From NCBI RefSeq assembly GCF_000373585.1, contig NZ_KB891916.1:1-52778 (forward strand): 52,778 nucleotides of DNA, written 5' to 3'. Positions 26,986 to 36,720 of the stretch are shown here, one piece after another. Every line of letters begins with the position of its first letter. The stretch's first letter is position 1. The notes beneath the pieces were generated by a model, which worked only from the letters and a program-made list of their open reading frames with translations, was not told where the DNA came from and made no database searches. Position numbers and translations under genes: made by a program. This DNA comes from Streptomyces sp. MspMP-M5. GTDB lineage: Bacteria; Actinomycetota; Actinomycetes; Streptomycetales; Streptomycetaceae.

Positions 26986-28257
26986 GTGTCCGAGAGCCCC
27001 GACACCCCGTCCGGCCGCCGGCGTCGTTCCGAGGGCGGTGGGCGGGCGCGGTTCCGGGGCTGGCCGGAGCGGCCCGCGGGGCTGCTGTGGACGGACCGGC
27101 CGGGGCCGCCGCGTACTCCGCCGCCGCGCCACCGCCGCTGGCTGCGGGCCGCGGCGCTGGCGCTGACGGTGGCGGTGCTGGCCTCGGCGGGGCTGGGGTG
27201 GGCCGTCTGGACGCGGTTGGACGGCAACATCCGCTCGGACAGCGCGACGGAGCGGGAGCTGGAGAAGTACGAGTCGGAGCGGCCGCCGGCGGGTCCGAAG
27301 AACGCGCAGAACATCCTGCTGATCGGCTCGGACAACCGGGGCGGCGGGAACGGGGAGTACGGGGAGGACAGCGGCACCCAGCGGTCGGACACCACGATCC
27401 TGCTGCATCTGGCGGCGAACCGCCAGAGCGCGACCGCGGTGAGCGTGCCGCGCGATCTGATGGTGCAGGTGCCGCACTGCAAGCGGTCCGACGGGTCGGA
27501 GTCCGTGCCGCAGACGGTGCAGTTCAACTGGGCGTTCGCGTTCGGCGGGGCGGCGTGTGCGATCCGCACGGTGGAGCGGATGACGCGGATCCGGATCGAC
27601 CACCACATCGTCGTGGACTTCACCGGTTTCAAGAACATGGTGGATGCGGTGCACGGGGTGCAGATGTGTCTGCCGCGTCCGGTGCAGGACGACGAGGCGC
27701 ATGTGTCGCTGCCGGCCGGCCGGCAGACGCTGGACGGGGAGGCGGCGCTGGGTTATGTGCGGGCCCGGAAGAGTCTGGGGGACGGCAGTGACACCCAGCG
27801 GATGGCGCGGCAACAGCAGTTCCTGGCCGCTCTGGTGAGGAAAGTGCAGAGTAATGGTGTGCTGCTCAATCCGATGCGGCTGTATCCGGTGTTGGATGCC
27901 GCGACGAGTTCGCTGACGACGGATGCCGGGCTGGCCTCGCTTCGGGGTTTGTACGAATTGGTCCGCAGTATGCGGAGCATTCCCACGGCACATGTGCAGT
28001 TCCTGACGGTGCCGCGTACCGAGTACCGTTACGACCCGAATCGCGATGAGCTGGTGCAGCCGGACGCGGATCGGCTCTTCGGGCGATTGCGCAGTGATCA
28101 GCCGGTGGCGGTGGTGCCGCAGCCGCCCGCGGGGGCACCGCTCGGCGGTGGGGACGACAAGGCGGCGGGGCCGGGGCGCGGCGCGCGGCCGGCGCCCGGT
28201 GCGAGTTCCACTCCGGCCTTTCCGGGGAGCACGGCGGAACACGGCGGCTGCGAATAA
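26986..28257 (+). CDS. LytR-CpsA-Psr (LCP) family protein 1
   Basis: About 423 residues from a GTG with GGGAGG nine bases upstream. A basic cytosolic N-terminus (1-50) precedes a membrane anchor (about 53-73) and an extracellular LCP domain (about 105-265). Family motifs: LLIGSDNRG near 110, SVPRDL near 151-156, and YVRARKSLGDGSDTQR near 253-268 whose Args bind the lipid pyrophosphate. LCP enzymes transfer lipid-linked glycopolymers to peptidoglycan. No LytR_C domain is present in the C-terminus, which ends in a Gly/Pro-rich tail. First of five LCP genes. Confidence 0.9.
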   Translation: MSESPDTPSGRRRRSEGGGRARFRGWPERPAGLLWTDRPGPPRTPPPRHRRWLRAAALALTVAVLASAGLGWAVWTRLDGNIRSDSATERELEKYESERPPAGPKNAQNILLIGSDNRGGGNGEYGEDSGTQRSDTTILLHLAANRQSATAVSVPRDLMVQVPHCKRSDGSESVPQTVQFNWAFAFGGAACAIRTVERMTRIRIDHHIVVDFTGFKNMVDAVHGVQMCLPRPVQDDEAHVSLPAGRQTLDGEAALGYVRARKSLGDGSDTQRMARQQQFLAALVRKVQSNGVLLNPMRLYPVLDAATSSLTTDAGLASLRGLYELVRSMRSIPTAHVQFLTVPRTEYRYDPNRDELVQPDADRLFGRLRSDQPVAVVPQPPAGAPLGGGDDKAAGPGRGARPAPGASSTPAFPGSTAEHGGCE

Positions 28258-28515
28258 AAACGCCGCAAAGAGCGCCCGGAACCCGTGAAGGGAATGGGCG
28301 GATTGCCCAGTTGTAGGGAAGTGGAATTTGTCACGGGCGTCGCCCGGGGCTGAACTGGGCGGATAGTGTGAGCGATCCGGTCCGCTCGACCAGCCGACCG
28401 ATGACCGTTGCCCGGCGACGGTTGACCCAGTACCGAACCACCTAACGCACGATCGACCGACCGAGCGCCTTGAGGGGATGGCGCCGCGTGGTACCGACGG
28501 AGGACTCAAGGCACC

Positions 28516-30294
28516 GTGGACGCGCAAGGCCGTGGGCAGGCGGGCGACAACAACGTCGATCCCGCTGATCAGTGGGTGTTCAATCCGAACACCGGCAACT
28601 ACGAGTTGCGGCTCGACCCGTCGGGTCAGGGCCCTGCTCGGCCCGCCGACCGCAAGGCGCCCGGCAGACGTTCCGCGGGGAGGCCGGGTGCGGGTGGCGG
28701 CGACAGCGACACCCGTCCGCTGCCGGTGCAGCGGGGCGGCCGCGGGGACGGTGACGCGGAGCCTGCGGAGCCCGCGGCGGGCGGTCGGGCGGCGCGCCGG
28801 GCGGCCGGCCGGGCCGGCTCGGCGGCGGCGACGGCGTCGGCCGGGGGTGCGGCGAGCCGCCGCAAGCCCAGGCCGAAGGCGTCGGGGCGGCGGAAGTTCC
28901 TGTACTGGACGGCCGGTGTGGTGGGCTTCGTGCTCGTCGCCGGCTGCGGTACGGCGTTCGTGATCTACCAGCAGCTCGACGGCAACATCAAGAAGGTCGA
29001 CGTCGGCGAGGAGAACTCGGCAGTCACCGACGGCCCGGTGAACCTCCTGGTGATCGGCACCGACGCGCGCACCGGCAAGGGCGACACCGGTTACGGCGAC
29101 CAGGGCAGCGTCGGGCACGCGGACACCACGATCCTGATGCACGTGTCGAAGGACCGGACCAACGCCACCGCGCTGAGCATTCCGCGCGACCTGGTCACCG
29201 ACATCCCGGACTGCCCGACGAAGCAGCCGGACGGTTCGACGAAGGTCGTTCCGGGCCAGCGGCATGTGCGGTTCAACACCAGTCTGGGCCAGGAGGGCCG
29301 GGATCCGGGCTGCACCTGGCGGACGGTGGAGAAGCTGACCGGCCTGAAGATCAACCACTTCATGATGGCGGACTTCAACGCCGTCAAGGACCTGTCCGAC
29401 GCGGTGGACGGTGTCGAGGTGTGCACCGCGAAGGACATCGACGACCCGAAGTCGCACCTGAAGCTCTCGGCGGGCCGGCATGTGGTCAAGGGCGAGCAGG
29501 CGCTGGCGTTCGTGCGGACCCGGCACTCGGTGGGCACCGGCAGCGACCTGAGCCGGATTCAGCTGCAGCAGCAGTTCGTCGGTTCGCTGATCCGGAAGCT
29601 GAAGTCGAGTGCCTTCGGCAGTCCGGGCAAGCTGCTGGACGTGGCGCAGGCGGCGACGAAGGCGCTGACGGTGGACACCGGTATCGGCACCGCGGGCAAG
29701 CTGATGGACTTCGGGGACGACCTGAAGAAGGTCGACCTCAACAAGATCACCTTCGCCACCGTGCCGGTGCTGGACAACCCGCGGGACAAGGCCACCGTCG
29801 TCCTGGACACCGCGAAGGCCGAGCCGCTGTTCAAGATGGTGCAGCAGGACCACGCGCTGGCCAAGGGTGCCGGGAAGGGCAAGGGCGGCAAGCCGAGCGC
29901 GCCGGTCAAGAAGGCGCCTCCGGAGCTGGTCCGGGTCGATGTCACCAACGGGGGCGGGCCGTTCGGCGCGGCCCAGGAGACCGTGGACTGGCTGCAGAAC
30001 ACCAAGGGCGCGCGGCTGTCGACCAACGCCGGCAACGCGCCGGAGAAGCTGTCCGCGACGCGTCTGGAGTACGCGCCGAACCAGGCCGACCAGGCCGCGA
30101 CGCTCGCCGAGTGGATGGGCCTGCCCAAGAGCGCGCTGAAGCAGACCGGTGCGAACGCCGGTCCGCGGGTTCCGATGAAGCTGGTGCTGGGCAAGGACTT
30201 CACCGCGCCGGGTTCGCCGATCGAGGCGCCGACCGAAACCCCGGAGGGCGTTCAGCACGTCAGTGCAGATGACAAGAACATCTGCGCGAAGTGA
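28516..30294 (+). CDS. LCP family protein 2 with LytR C-terminal domain
   Basis: Encodes 592 residues from a GTG with GGAGGA 11 bases upstream. A 125-residue Arg/Gly/Ala-rich cytosolic N-terminus and a membrane segment (about 133-152) lead to the LCP domain (about 170-345), with VIGTDAR, SIPRDLVT and FVRTRHSVGTGSDLSR. The C-terminal region (about 470-575) resembles a LytR_C domain (VRVDVTNGGG start). Probably attaches a cell-wall glycopolymer. It follows LCP 1 after 258 bases and is 61 bases before LCP 3, likely co-transcribed with the latter. Confidence 0.92.
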   Translation: MDAQGRGQAGDNNVDPADQWVFNPNTGNYELRLDPSGQGPARPADRKAPGRRSAGRPGAGGGDSDTRPLPVQRGGRGDGDAEPAEPAAGGRAARRAAGRAGSAAATASAGGAASRRKPRPKASGRRKFLYWTAGVVGFVLVAGCGTAFVIYQQLDGNIKKVDVGEENSAVTDGPVNLLVIGTDARTGKGDTGYGDQGSVGHADTTILMHVSKDRTNATALSIPRDLVTDIPDCPTKQPDGSTKVVPGQRHVRFNTSLGQEGRDPGCTWRTVEKLTGLKINHFMMADFNAVKDLSDAVDGVEVCTAKDIDDPKSHLKLSAGRHVVKGEQALAFVRTRHSVGTGSDLSRIQLQQQFVGSLIRKLKSSAFGSPGKLLDVAQAATKALTVDTGIGTAGKLMDFGDDLKKVDLNKITFATVPVLDNPRDKATVVLDTAKAEPLFKMVQQDHALAKGAGKGKGGKPSAPVKKAPPELVRVDVTNGGGPFGAAQETVDWLQNTKGARLSTNAGNAPEKLSATRLEYAPNQADQAATLAEWMGLPKSALKQTGANAGPRVPMKLVLGKDFTAPGSPIEAPTETPEGVQHVSADDKNICAK

Positions 30295-30355
30295 TCGGGC
30301 CGGGCGCTGAGCCCGGGCACGGAGCGCAACTGCACGGAAAACGGGGGAATGGCGA

Positions 30356-32122
30356 ATGCCGCAGAGCGGTGTGCGCGGTGAGGGGCGGCAGCAGGAGCCG
30401 CGCCGGCTGGGCTGGACGGACGGCGGTGCCTTCGAGAACAAGGGGCTGCCGCCGGACGCGCCGGACTGGGCGGCCGACGGGGCCGTGGGCGGCCCGGCCG
30501 GCGGCGCGGGCGACGCTCCGTCCGGCGGGACGGCCGGGGGCCGCGCCGCGCGCCGCCGGGACCGCCGGGCCGCGAAGGCCGCGCGGGGCGGGAAGGAGGG
30601 CGGTACGGGCCGCCGGGTGCTGCGCTGGACGGCGTTGGGCCTGGGCGTGCTCCTGGTGGCCGGGGCCGCCGGCGGTTATCTCTACTACCAGCACCTGAAC
30701 GCGAACCTCCGCAAGGAGGCGCTGGACCTCGGGCCGGGCGGGCTGAAGAAGCCGGAGCCGAACGCGTTCGGGCAGACGCCGATGAACATCCTGCTGCTGG
30801 GGTCGGACGGCCGGAACACCGAGAAGAACATCGAGCTGGGCGGGGCCCGCCAGGACGCGGACCGCAAGCCGCTGGCGGACGTCCAGATGCTGGTGCACGT
30901 CAGCGCCGACCGCAGCAACATGTCGGTGATCTCCATCCCGCGGGACACCCGGGTGACCGTGCCGCAGTGCACCGACCCCAAGGACGGCCACGTCTATCCG
31001 GAGACCACCGCGCCGATCAACGAGTCGCTGCAGCACGGCGGTCCGGGCTGCACCGTCGCCACCTGGAAGGCGCTGACCGGCGTCTACGTCGACCACTTCA
31101 TGATGGTCGACTTCTCCGGGGTGGTGGACATGGCCGACGCGGTCGGCGGGGTGCCGGTCTGCGTCGACCGGAACGTCTACTCGCACGACCGCAGGGGCCA
31201 CGGCAGCGGGCTGCGGCTGACCAAGGGCACCCACCCGGTCAAGGGTGTGCAGGCGCTGCAGTGGCTGCGCACCCGTTACGGCTTCGAGGACAACACCGAC
31301 ATCGGCCGGGCCAAGGCCCAGCACATGTACATGAACTCGATGATCCGTCAGCTCAAGCAGGGCACCAAGCTCACCGACCCGGTGCAGCTGCGGGACCTGG
31401 CGGAGGCCGCGACCAGTGCGCTCACCGTCGACGAGGGGCTGGGCTCGGTCAAGAAGCTCTACGACCTGGGCGGCGATCTGCAGCGGGTGCCGACCGGGCG
31501 GATCACGATGATCACCATGCCCTGGGAGTACGGCCCCGGGGAACGGTATGTCGTGCCGAAGCCCGGGGACGCGGAGGCCACCTTCGCGATGCTGCGCGAC
31601 GACGTGGCGCTGGACGGCAAGGACGCCAAGGGCGGCCAGGGCGGCAAGGACGCGAAGGGCGGCGGGCCGCAGCCGGCGGCGCCGTCCCCGTCAACTCCCA
31701 AGGGGAAGCTGGCCGTTGTCGTCCAGAACGGCACGGACGGGGCGCGCGGCCCGGCCGCCGGGCGGGCGAACGACATCCAGGAACGGCTGGTGGCGCTCGG
31801 CTACACGGGCGCGCGCACGCATTCCCGGCTCGTCAGCCAGGCGGCGACCACCGTGCTCTACAAGGACGCCGCGCGGCGCGGCGACGCCCTGGCGCTCGCC
31901 AAGGCGCTGGGGCTGCCCACCGGTGCGGTACGGGAGTCGGCGGAGGCCGCCACGGTGCGGCTGGTGGTCGGCAACGACTGGCGGACCGGCACGGACTATC
32001 CGGCGGCGTCCGGCGCGGGCGGCGGGGCACCCGCGCACCAGGCGCCCAAGAGCGCGGACCCGCTGAACGCGGAGAAGGACTCCTCGGCCTGCATGAAGGT
32101 CAATCCGCAGTACACGTTCTGA
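30356..32122 (+). CDS. LCP family protein 3 with LytR C-terminal domain
   Basis: Encodes 588 residues; GGGGGA precedes the ATG by seven bases. It has a basic cytosolic segment (1-85), membrane anchor (about 90-108), LCP domain (about 140-330) with LLLGSDGRN, SIPRDTRV and WLRTRYGFEDNTDIGR, and a LytR_C domain (about 455-545) starting AVVVQNGTDG. Cys residues in LCP-domain loops (VPQCTD, PGCTV, PVCVD) could form extracellular disulfides. It resembles LCP 2 in architecture, consistent with a tandem duplication. Confidence 0.92.
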   Translation: MPQSGVRGEGRQQEPRRLGWTDGGAFENKGLPPDAPDWAADGAVGGPAGGAGDAPSGGTAGGRAARRRDRRAAKAARGGKEGGTGRRVLRWTALGLGVLLVAGAAGGYLYYQHLNANLRKEALDLGPGGLKKPEPNAFGQTPMNILLLGSDGRNTEKNIELGGARQDADRKPLADVQMLVHVSADRSNMSVISIPRDTRVTVPQCTDPKDGHVYPETTAPINESLQHGGPGCTVATWKALTGVYVDHFMMVDFSGVVDMADAVGGVPVCVDRNVYSHDRRGHGSGLRLTKGTHPVKGVQALQWLRTRYGFEDNTDIGRAKAQHMYMNSMIRQLKQGTKLTDPVQLRDLAEAATSALTVDEGLGSVKKLYDLGGDLQRVPTGRITMITMPWEYGPGERYVVPKPGDAEATFAMLRDDVALDGKDAKGGQGGKDAKGGGPQPAAPSPSTPKGKLAVVVQNGTDGARGPAAGRANDIQERLVALGYTGARTHSRLVSQAATTVLYKDAARRGDALALAKALGLPTGAVRESAEAATVRLVVGNDWRTGTDYPAASGAGGGAPAHQAPKSADPLNAEKDSSACMKVNPQYTF

Positions 32123-32176
32123 CGTGCCGGGCCCGGATACGGGGGTGCGCATCGCGGGGCGCGCACCCCGGGAGGG

Positions 32177-33211
32177 CTACTCGGCCGGGGCGGGAGCCGG
32201 GGCCTTGACGGCCGGGCGCCGGCTGGCGATGACCTTCTTCGCGAGGGAGCGCGGGCTGGTGAGGAAGCCGGCGCCCCAGGACATGTGCATGGTCGCCAGG
32301 GCGACGGGGATCTGGGCGCGGGCCTTCAGCGACAGGCCCTTGCCGGCCGGCAGCGAGCCCGCGGTGATCGCGGCGAGGTAGCCGGCCGGGACGACGAGGC
32401 CCCAGGGCGTGACGGCGACGCCGACGACCAGGCCGGCGGCGATGGCGCAGACCGCGGCCGGCGGGGCGAGGTAGCGCAGGTTGATCGACCCGGAGTGGTA
32501 GCGGGCGACGACGTGCCGCCACTTGCCGTAGTCCTTGTACTGCTTGGCGAGGGCCTTGATGCTGGGGCGCGGCCGGTACTGGACCCGCAGCTCGGGCGAG
32601 AACCAGATCTGCCCGCCGGCCTCCCGGATGCGGAAGTTCAGCTCCCAGTCCTGGGCGCGGATGAACTCCTCGTTGTAGCCGCCCTGCTGCTCCAGCACCT
32701 CGCGGCGGAAGACGCCGAGGTAGACCGTTTCGGCGGGGCCGGCCGCGCCGCCGGTGTGGAAGGCGGCGTTGCCCACGCCGATCTTGGAGGTCATGGCGGC
32801 GGCCACCGCCTCCTCCCAGGCGTTCTCGCCCTCGGCGTGCATGATGCCGCCGACGTTGGCGGCGCCGGTCTCCGCAAGGAGGCGCACGGCGGTGGCGATG
32901 TAGTTCGGCGACAGCATGCCGTGGCCGTCGACGCGGACCACGACGGGGTGCCGGGACGCCTTGATGGCGGCGTTCAGGGCGGCGGGGGTGCGGCCGGTGG
33001 GGTTGGGCACGGTGTGCACCCGGGGGTCCTCGCGGACCAACTCCGCGGCGATCTCGTCGGTGCGGTCCGTGGAGGGGCCGAGGGCGATCACCACCTCCAT
33101 CTCACCGGCGTACTCCTGGGCCAGGATGTGCCGGACGGCGTTGCGCAGGTGACGTTCCTCGTTGAGCACCGGCATGATCACGGAGACGGCCGGGAGCTGC
33201 TGCTGGGGCAT
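32177..33211 (-). CDS. glycosyltransferase family 2 protein
   Basis: About 344 residues from an ATG (MPQQQLPAVSVIMPVLNEER) with GAGGA upstream. GT-A fold: VSVIMPVLNEERHL (9-22), the DXD-like RVDGHG near 93-98 and the QDWELNFRI motif near 192-200. The C-terminal part (about 250-290) has two hydrophobic segments and a basic tail, suggesting membrane association. It probably transfers a sugar to a lipid or glycan carrier for the adjacent LCP ligases. It is convergent to LCP 3 and divergent to LCP 4. Confidence 0.9.
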   Translation of the reverse strand: MPQQQLPAVSVIMPVLNEERHLRNAVRHILAQEYAGEMEVVIALGPSTDRTDEIAAELVREDPRVHTVPNPTGRTPAALNAAIKASRHPVVVRVDGHGMLSPNYIATAVRLLAETGAANVGGIMHAEGENAWEEAVAAAMTSKIGVGNAAFHTGGAAGPAETVYLGVFRREVLEQQGGYNEEFIRAQDWELNFRIREAGGQIWFSPELRVQYRPRPSIKALAKQYKDYGKWRHVVARYHSGSINLRYLAPPAAVCAIAAGLVVGVAVTPWGLVVPAGYLAAITAGSLPAGKGLSLKARAQIPVALATMHMSWGAGFLTSPRSLAKKVIASRRPAVKAPAPAPAE

Positions 33212-33499
33212 GGTTCCTCGGGGGTACGGCCCGCGGCGAGCCGCCATGGGGGGGCGGCAGCGCCCGCCGGGAGACTGCGGTGTTCCGCCTCACGGTACCG
33301 CGAACGGGGGACCTCTTCGGACGGCAACCGGGTGGCCGGACGCCGACCACCCGGTGTGTGGCATTTTGATGCAGATCGTACGGGTTTACGGTGACCGGGT
33401 CCGTTCCGTGACGGGCCCGCACCGCACCGGCCCGCGCACCGCGCGGGGCCCGCCGGTGGGCCCCGCCACCCCTGTCCCCGTCCACCGCGGAGGTGGCCC

Positions 33500-34975
33500 G
33501 TGCCCGTCCCCGCGCCGTCGACCTCCTCGCGCACCGTCCCGGGCCGGCGCCCCCGGCGGTCCCGGTGGCGCCGCCCGCGCCGGGGCCCCCAGGGGCCGCG
33601 CTGGGGACTGCGGATCAGCGCCGCGGCGACCGCCCTGCTGCTGTCCGCGAGCGGGGTGGGGCACGCCATGGTCACCGACGTGGAGACCGGGATCGGCCGG
33701 GTGGACGCCTTCCAGGGGATCAACGACCGGCCCGTGGTCGGCGCCGGGCTGACGTTCCTGGTCGTCGGGACCGACGGCCGGGACAACCTGACCGACGAGG
33801 AGAAGGAGCGCTACCACCTGGGCGGCGACCCCTGCCACTGCACGGACACGCTGATGCTGGTGCACCTCTCCGCCGACCGGAGCCGCGCCAGCGTGGTGAG
33901 CCTGCCCCGCGACTCGTACGCCGAGGTGCCCGCCCACCAGGACGCCGACGGCCGGCGGCACCCCCGGCACGCGGTCAAGCTGAACGCGGCCTACGCCGAG
34001 GGCGGCCCCAACCTGACCGTGCGCACCGTCGAGCACATGACCGGGGTGCACATCGACCACTACCTGGAGATCGACTTCACCAGCTTCATGCGGACCGTGG
34101 ACGCGGTCGGCGGGGTGGAGGTCTGCAGCGTGCGGCCGCTGCGGGACCGCTACTCGGGGCTGGACCTGCCCGCCGGGACCTCGCGGCTCAACGGCGGCCA
34201 GGCCCTCCAGTACGTCCGCTCGCGCCATGTGGACGGCTCCGCGGACCTGGGCCGGATGCAGCGCCAGCAGCGGTTCCTGGCCGCGCTGCTGGACCGGATC
34301 ACCTCGTCCGGGGTGCTGATGAACCCGGTCCGCTTCAAGGAGGTGGCGGACGCCATGCTGCAGTCCGTGCGGGCCGACGACGGCTTCGGCGCGGGCGAGC
34401 TGGCCGATCTGGCGCAGGCGATGCGCGGCTTCGGCCCGGCGTCGTCGGAGTTCGCCTCGGTGCCGCTGCGGGGCGAGGCGGAGAACGTGCCGGGGCTGGG
34501 CTCGACGGTGCGCTGGGACCCGGTGCAGGCGCCGCGGCTGTTCCGGGCGCTGCGCGAGGACCGGCCGTTCGCGGTGCACCGGCGGGCGGCGGAGCCCGGC
34601 ACGGTCGTGGACGTCCCGCCCGGGCAGGTGCGGGTGCGGGTCGACAACGGCACCGGCCGGCCCGGGCTGGCCGCCCGGGTCACCCGGGAGCTGGCGGACA
34701 CCGGCTTCGCCACCGTCGGCACGCCGGGCGACTCCGGGCACGGCGCGGCGCCCCGCACGGTGCTCTCCTACGACCCGCGCTGGGACCGCTCGGCGCGCTC
34801 GCTGGCCGCCGCGCTGCCCGGTGCCCGGCTGCGGCCGGCGGCCGGGCAGGGGCCGCTGATGCGGGTGACGGTCGGCGCGGACTTCCGGGCGGTGCGGCCG
34901 GTGCGGGCCGAGGAGCCGGCGCCGGCTCCCGGCACCCTGGCGGCGATCACCGGCGACCAGGCGGTGTGCCGATGA
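33500..34975 (+). CDS. LCP family protein 4
   Basis: Encodes 491 residues from a GTG with GGAGG upstream. An Arg-rich N-terminus (1-38), a membrane segment (about 40-55), and LCP domain (about 80-270) with VVGTDGRDN, SLPRDSYA and YVRSRHVDGSADLGR. A C-terminal part (about 375-460) with VRVDNGTGRPGLAARV looks like a LytR_C domain. A CHC motif (about residues 112-114) in an LCP loop is unusual. Its stop overlaps the start of the following small secreted protein gene (ATGA), so the two are coupled. Confidence 0.9.
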   Translation: MPVPAPSTSSRTVPGRRPRRSRWRRPRRGPQGPRWGLRISAAATALLLSASGVGHAMVTDVETGIGRVDAFQGINDRPVVGAGLTFLVVGTDGRDNLTDEEKERYHLGGDPCHCTDTLMLVHLSADRSRASVVSLPRDSYAEVPAHQDADGRRHPRHAVKLNAAYAEGGPNLTVRTVEHMTGVHIDHYLEIDFTSFMRTVDAVGGVEVCSVRPLRDRYSGLDLPAGTSRLNGGQALQYVRSRHVDGSADLGRMQRQQRFLAALLDRITSSGVLMNPVRFKEVADAMLQSVRADDGFGAGELADLAQAMRGFGPASSEFASVPLRGEAENVPGLGSTVRWDPVQAPRLFRALREDRPFAVHRRAAEPGTVVDVPPGQVRVRVDNGTGRPGLAARVTRELADTGFATVGTPGDSGHGAAPRTVLSYDPRWDRSARSLAAALPGARLRPAAGQGPLMRVTVGADFRAVRPVRAEEPAPAPGTLAAITGDQAVCR

Positions 34976-35424
34976 CCGTGCCCGCGCCGCGCCGCACCGC
35001 CGCGGGGCCGCCGGCGGCCGGGCCGGACCGGCGGCGCCGGGCGGGCCGGGCCGCGGCCGCCGTCGCCGTGCTGGGCCTGCTGGCGATGACCGCGGCGGCC
35101 GTCCCGTCGGCCCCGGCCGCGCCGACCGGCTGCGGGGTGCTGCTGCTCGGCCGGCTGTGCCTGCGCGGCCCGGTCGGTGCGACCGGCGTCTACACCGCCG
35201 TCTACCGGCGGGACGCCCCGGCGCCCGGCGAGATCTCCGTCCGGCTCGGCTACCAGCGCAAGAACTCCCGGATCACCGCGTTCCCTGGCTGGTTCGGCGC
35301 CGGGCGGACGCGCGGCGGGGTGCTCCGGCTGAGCGGGCGGGTGGAGATGCTGCCGGACGAATGCATCCGGGGCGTGATGGAGCACGGCGCGACGGTGTTC
35401 GTCACCAAGTGGAGCTGCGGCTGA
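34972..35424 (+). CDS. small secreted protein of unknown function
   Basis: A 150-residue protein whose start overlaps the LCP 4 stop by four bases. An Arg/Ala-rich N-terminus is followed by a hydrophobic segment (about 30-52, AAAVAVLGLLAMTAAA) that reads as a signal peptide or anchor. The mature part (about 55-150) has Cys residues in GCGVLLLGRLCLRG, DECIRG and KWSCG, likely forming two disulfides outside the cell. I do not recognise the family. Coupling suggests a partner or modulator of LCP 4. Confidence 0.75.
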   Translation: MTVPAPRRTAAGPPAAGPDRRRRAGRAAAAVAVLGLLAMTAAAVPSAPAAPTGCGVLLLGRLCLRGPVGATGVYTAVYRRDAPAPGEISVRLGYQRKNSRITAFPGWFGAGRTRGGVLRLSGRVEMLPDECIRGVMEHGATVFVTKWSCG

Positions 35425-35451
35425 CCCGGGCCGTGCGGCGTCCGGTGTCCG

Positions 35452-36078
35452 ATGTCCGGAAAGGTGGTGCGGAGCATGTGGCGGATCGTCCTGGCGATCA
35501 CCCCGGCGACGGTGGTGCTCTTCCTGCTCGGGGCGCTGGCGCTGGCCCTGGCCCTGGCGCTGTGGGCGCTGCAGGCCCCGGGGCGGCGCGCCCCGCGCAC
35601 CGCGGCCGGGGTGCTGCTGGCGGTCTGGCTGGTGCTGCTGCTGGCGGTCACCCTCGCCCCCACGCAGCCGGTGGGCTCCGGCGACGCGACGTTCTGGTGG
35701 CGCCCCGGGGAGGGGCTGCTGGAGCTGGGGGCGCAGCTGGAGCCGGGCGAGGTGGCGATGCTGGTGCGGCGGCAGATCGCCGGGACCGCGCTGTTCGTCC
35801 CGGTCCCGCTGCTGCTGCGGTTCGCCGCGCCCCGCTGGTCGGCGGCCGGGGCGTTCCTGCTCGGGGTGGGGCTGAGCGTCGCCGTCGAGCTGGCGCAGCT
35901 GCTGATGCGGGCCGGGCGGGTGGCCGACATCGACGATGTGCTGTGCGCGGCGGCCGGGACCGTCACGGGCGCGGCGCTGGCGCTGCTGGCAAAGGGGACG
36001 GCAGCGGCGCTGCACCGCCGGGCGCTGCCCCGCGGCGCGGTCCGGCCGGCCGCGGCACCCGCGCCGGAGGAGGCGTGA
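35452..36078 (+). CDS. VanZ-family membrane protein
   Basis: About 208 residues with hydrophobic segments near 12-40, 50-70, 110-130, 135-152 and 160-178, and the membrane Glu-rich VAVELAQLL motif (about 144-152) and DIDDVL (about 162-167) typical of VanZ-like proteins. VanZ-type proteins confer low-level teicoplanin resistance in enterococci; most homologues have no tested role. The start is uncertain: the ATG at 35452 lacks a clear RBS and an in-frame ATG at 35476 is preceded by AAGG. Ends at a long inverted repeat. Confidence 0.8.
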   Translation: MSGKVVRSMWRIVLAITPATVVLFLLGALALALALALWALQAPGRRAPRTAAGVLLAVWLVLLLAVTLAPTQPVGSGDATFWWRPGEGLLELGAQLEPGEVAMLVRRQIAGTALFVPVPLLLRFAAPRWSAAGAFLLGVGLSVAVELAQLLMRAGRVADIDDVLCAAAGTVTGAALALLAKGTAAALHRRALPRGAVRPAAAPAPEEA

Positions 36079-36108
36079 GGCGCCAGGGCCGGCCGGTCAG
36101 GCGTCGTC

Positions 36109-36179
36109 TGGATGAGTGAGTCCGAAGTCCCGTCGTCCGCCCGGAGGGCGGGCCGCGGGACTTCGGACTCACTCATCCA
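36109..36179. terminator. 24-bp perfect inverted repeat between convergent genes, likely bidirectional terminator
   Basis: The arms 36109-36132 and 36156-36179 are exact inverted copies of 24 bases, with an inner CCGCCC/GGGCGG hairpin in the loop. The right arm overlaps the last codons (LDE-stop) of the thioesterase gene. It lies between the ends of the VanZ-like and thioesterase genes. No U-run is present. Confidence 0.75.
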
Positions 36180-36720
36180 GCCCCTCGGCGGCGCGCCGTT
36201 CGCGGAGTTCCCGGATGGCGCGGCGGCGGGCCAGTCGGTGCGTCCGGCGGATCTGGGCCTCCTGGTAGCGCCGCTTGTCGCGCTCGGTCTCGGGGATGAC
36301 CGGCGGTACCGCCCGGGGCTTGCCGTGCTCGTCGACGGCGGCGAAGACGAGGTAGGCGGAGCCGACCTGCTGGGCGGGGGTGGATTCGTTCCAGCGCTCG
36401 GCCAGCACCCGGACGCCGATCTCCATGGAGGACCGGCCGGTCCAGTTGACCTGGGCCTTGACGTGGACGAGGTCGCCGACCCGGACCGGCTCCAGGAAGG
36501 CCATCTCGTCCATGGAGGCCGTCACCGCCGGGCCGCCGGAGTGCCGGCCCGCGACCGCGCCCGCGGCGTCGTCGACGAGTTTCATGATCACGCCGCCGTG
36601 CACCGTCCCGAGGAGGTTGGTGTCGCCTGCGGTCATGATGTGCGACAGCGTGGTGCGGGAGACGGAGGTGGGCTTGCCCGCGGGGGCGTCCTCCGGGGAG
36701 TGGGTGACGAGGTCGGTCAT
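36169..36720 (-). CDS. acyl-CoA thioesterase (hotdog fold)
   Basis: A 183-residue hotdog-fold thioesterase, probably hydrolysing acyl-CoA to free acid and CoA. The core motif NLLGTVHGGVIMKLVDDAAG (about 35-54) has the His-Gly-Gly and acidic residues expected of the YciA/ACOT-like group. The C-terminus is an Arg-rich helix (RRTHRLARRRAIREL). The ATG (MTDLVTHSPED) is the natural start. The last codons form part of the convergent inverted repeat. It is divergent from LCP 5. Confidence 0.9.
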   Translation of the reverse strand: MTDLVTHSPEDAPAGKPTSVSRTTLSHIMTAGDTNLLGTVHGGVIMKLVDDAAGAVAGRHSGGPAVTASMDEMAFLEPVRVGDLVHVKAQVNWTGRSSMEIGVRVLAERWNESTPAQQVGSAYLVFAAVDEHGKPRAVPPVIPETERDKRRYQEAQIRRTHRLARRRAIRELRERRAAEGLDE

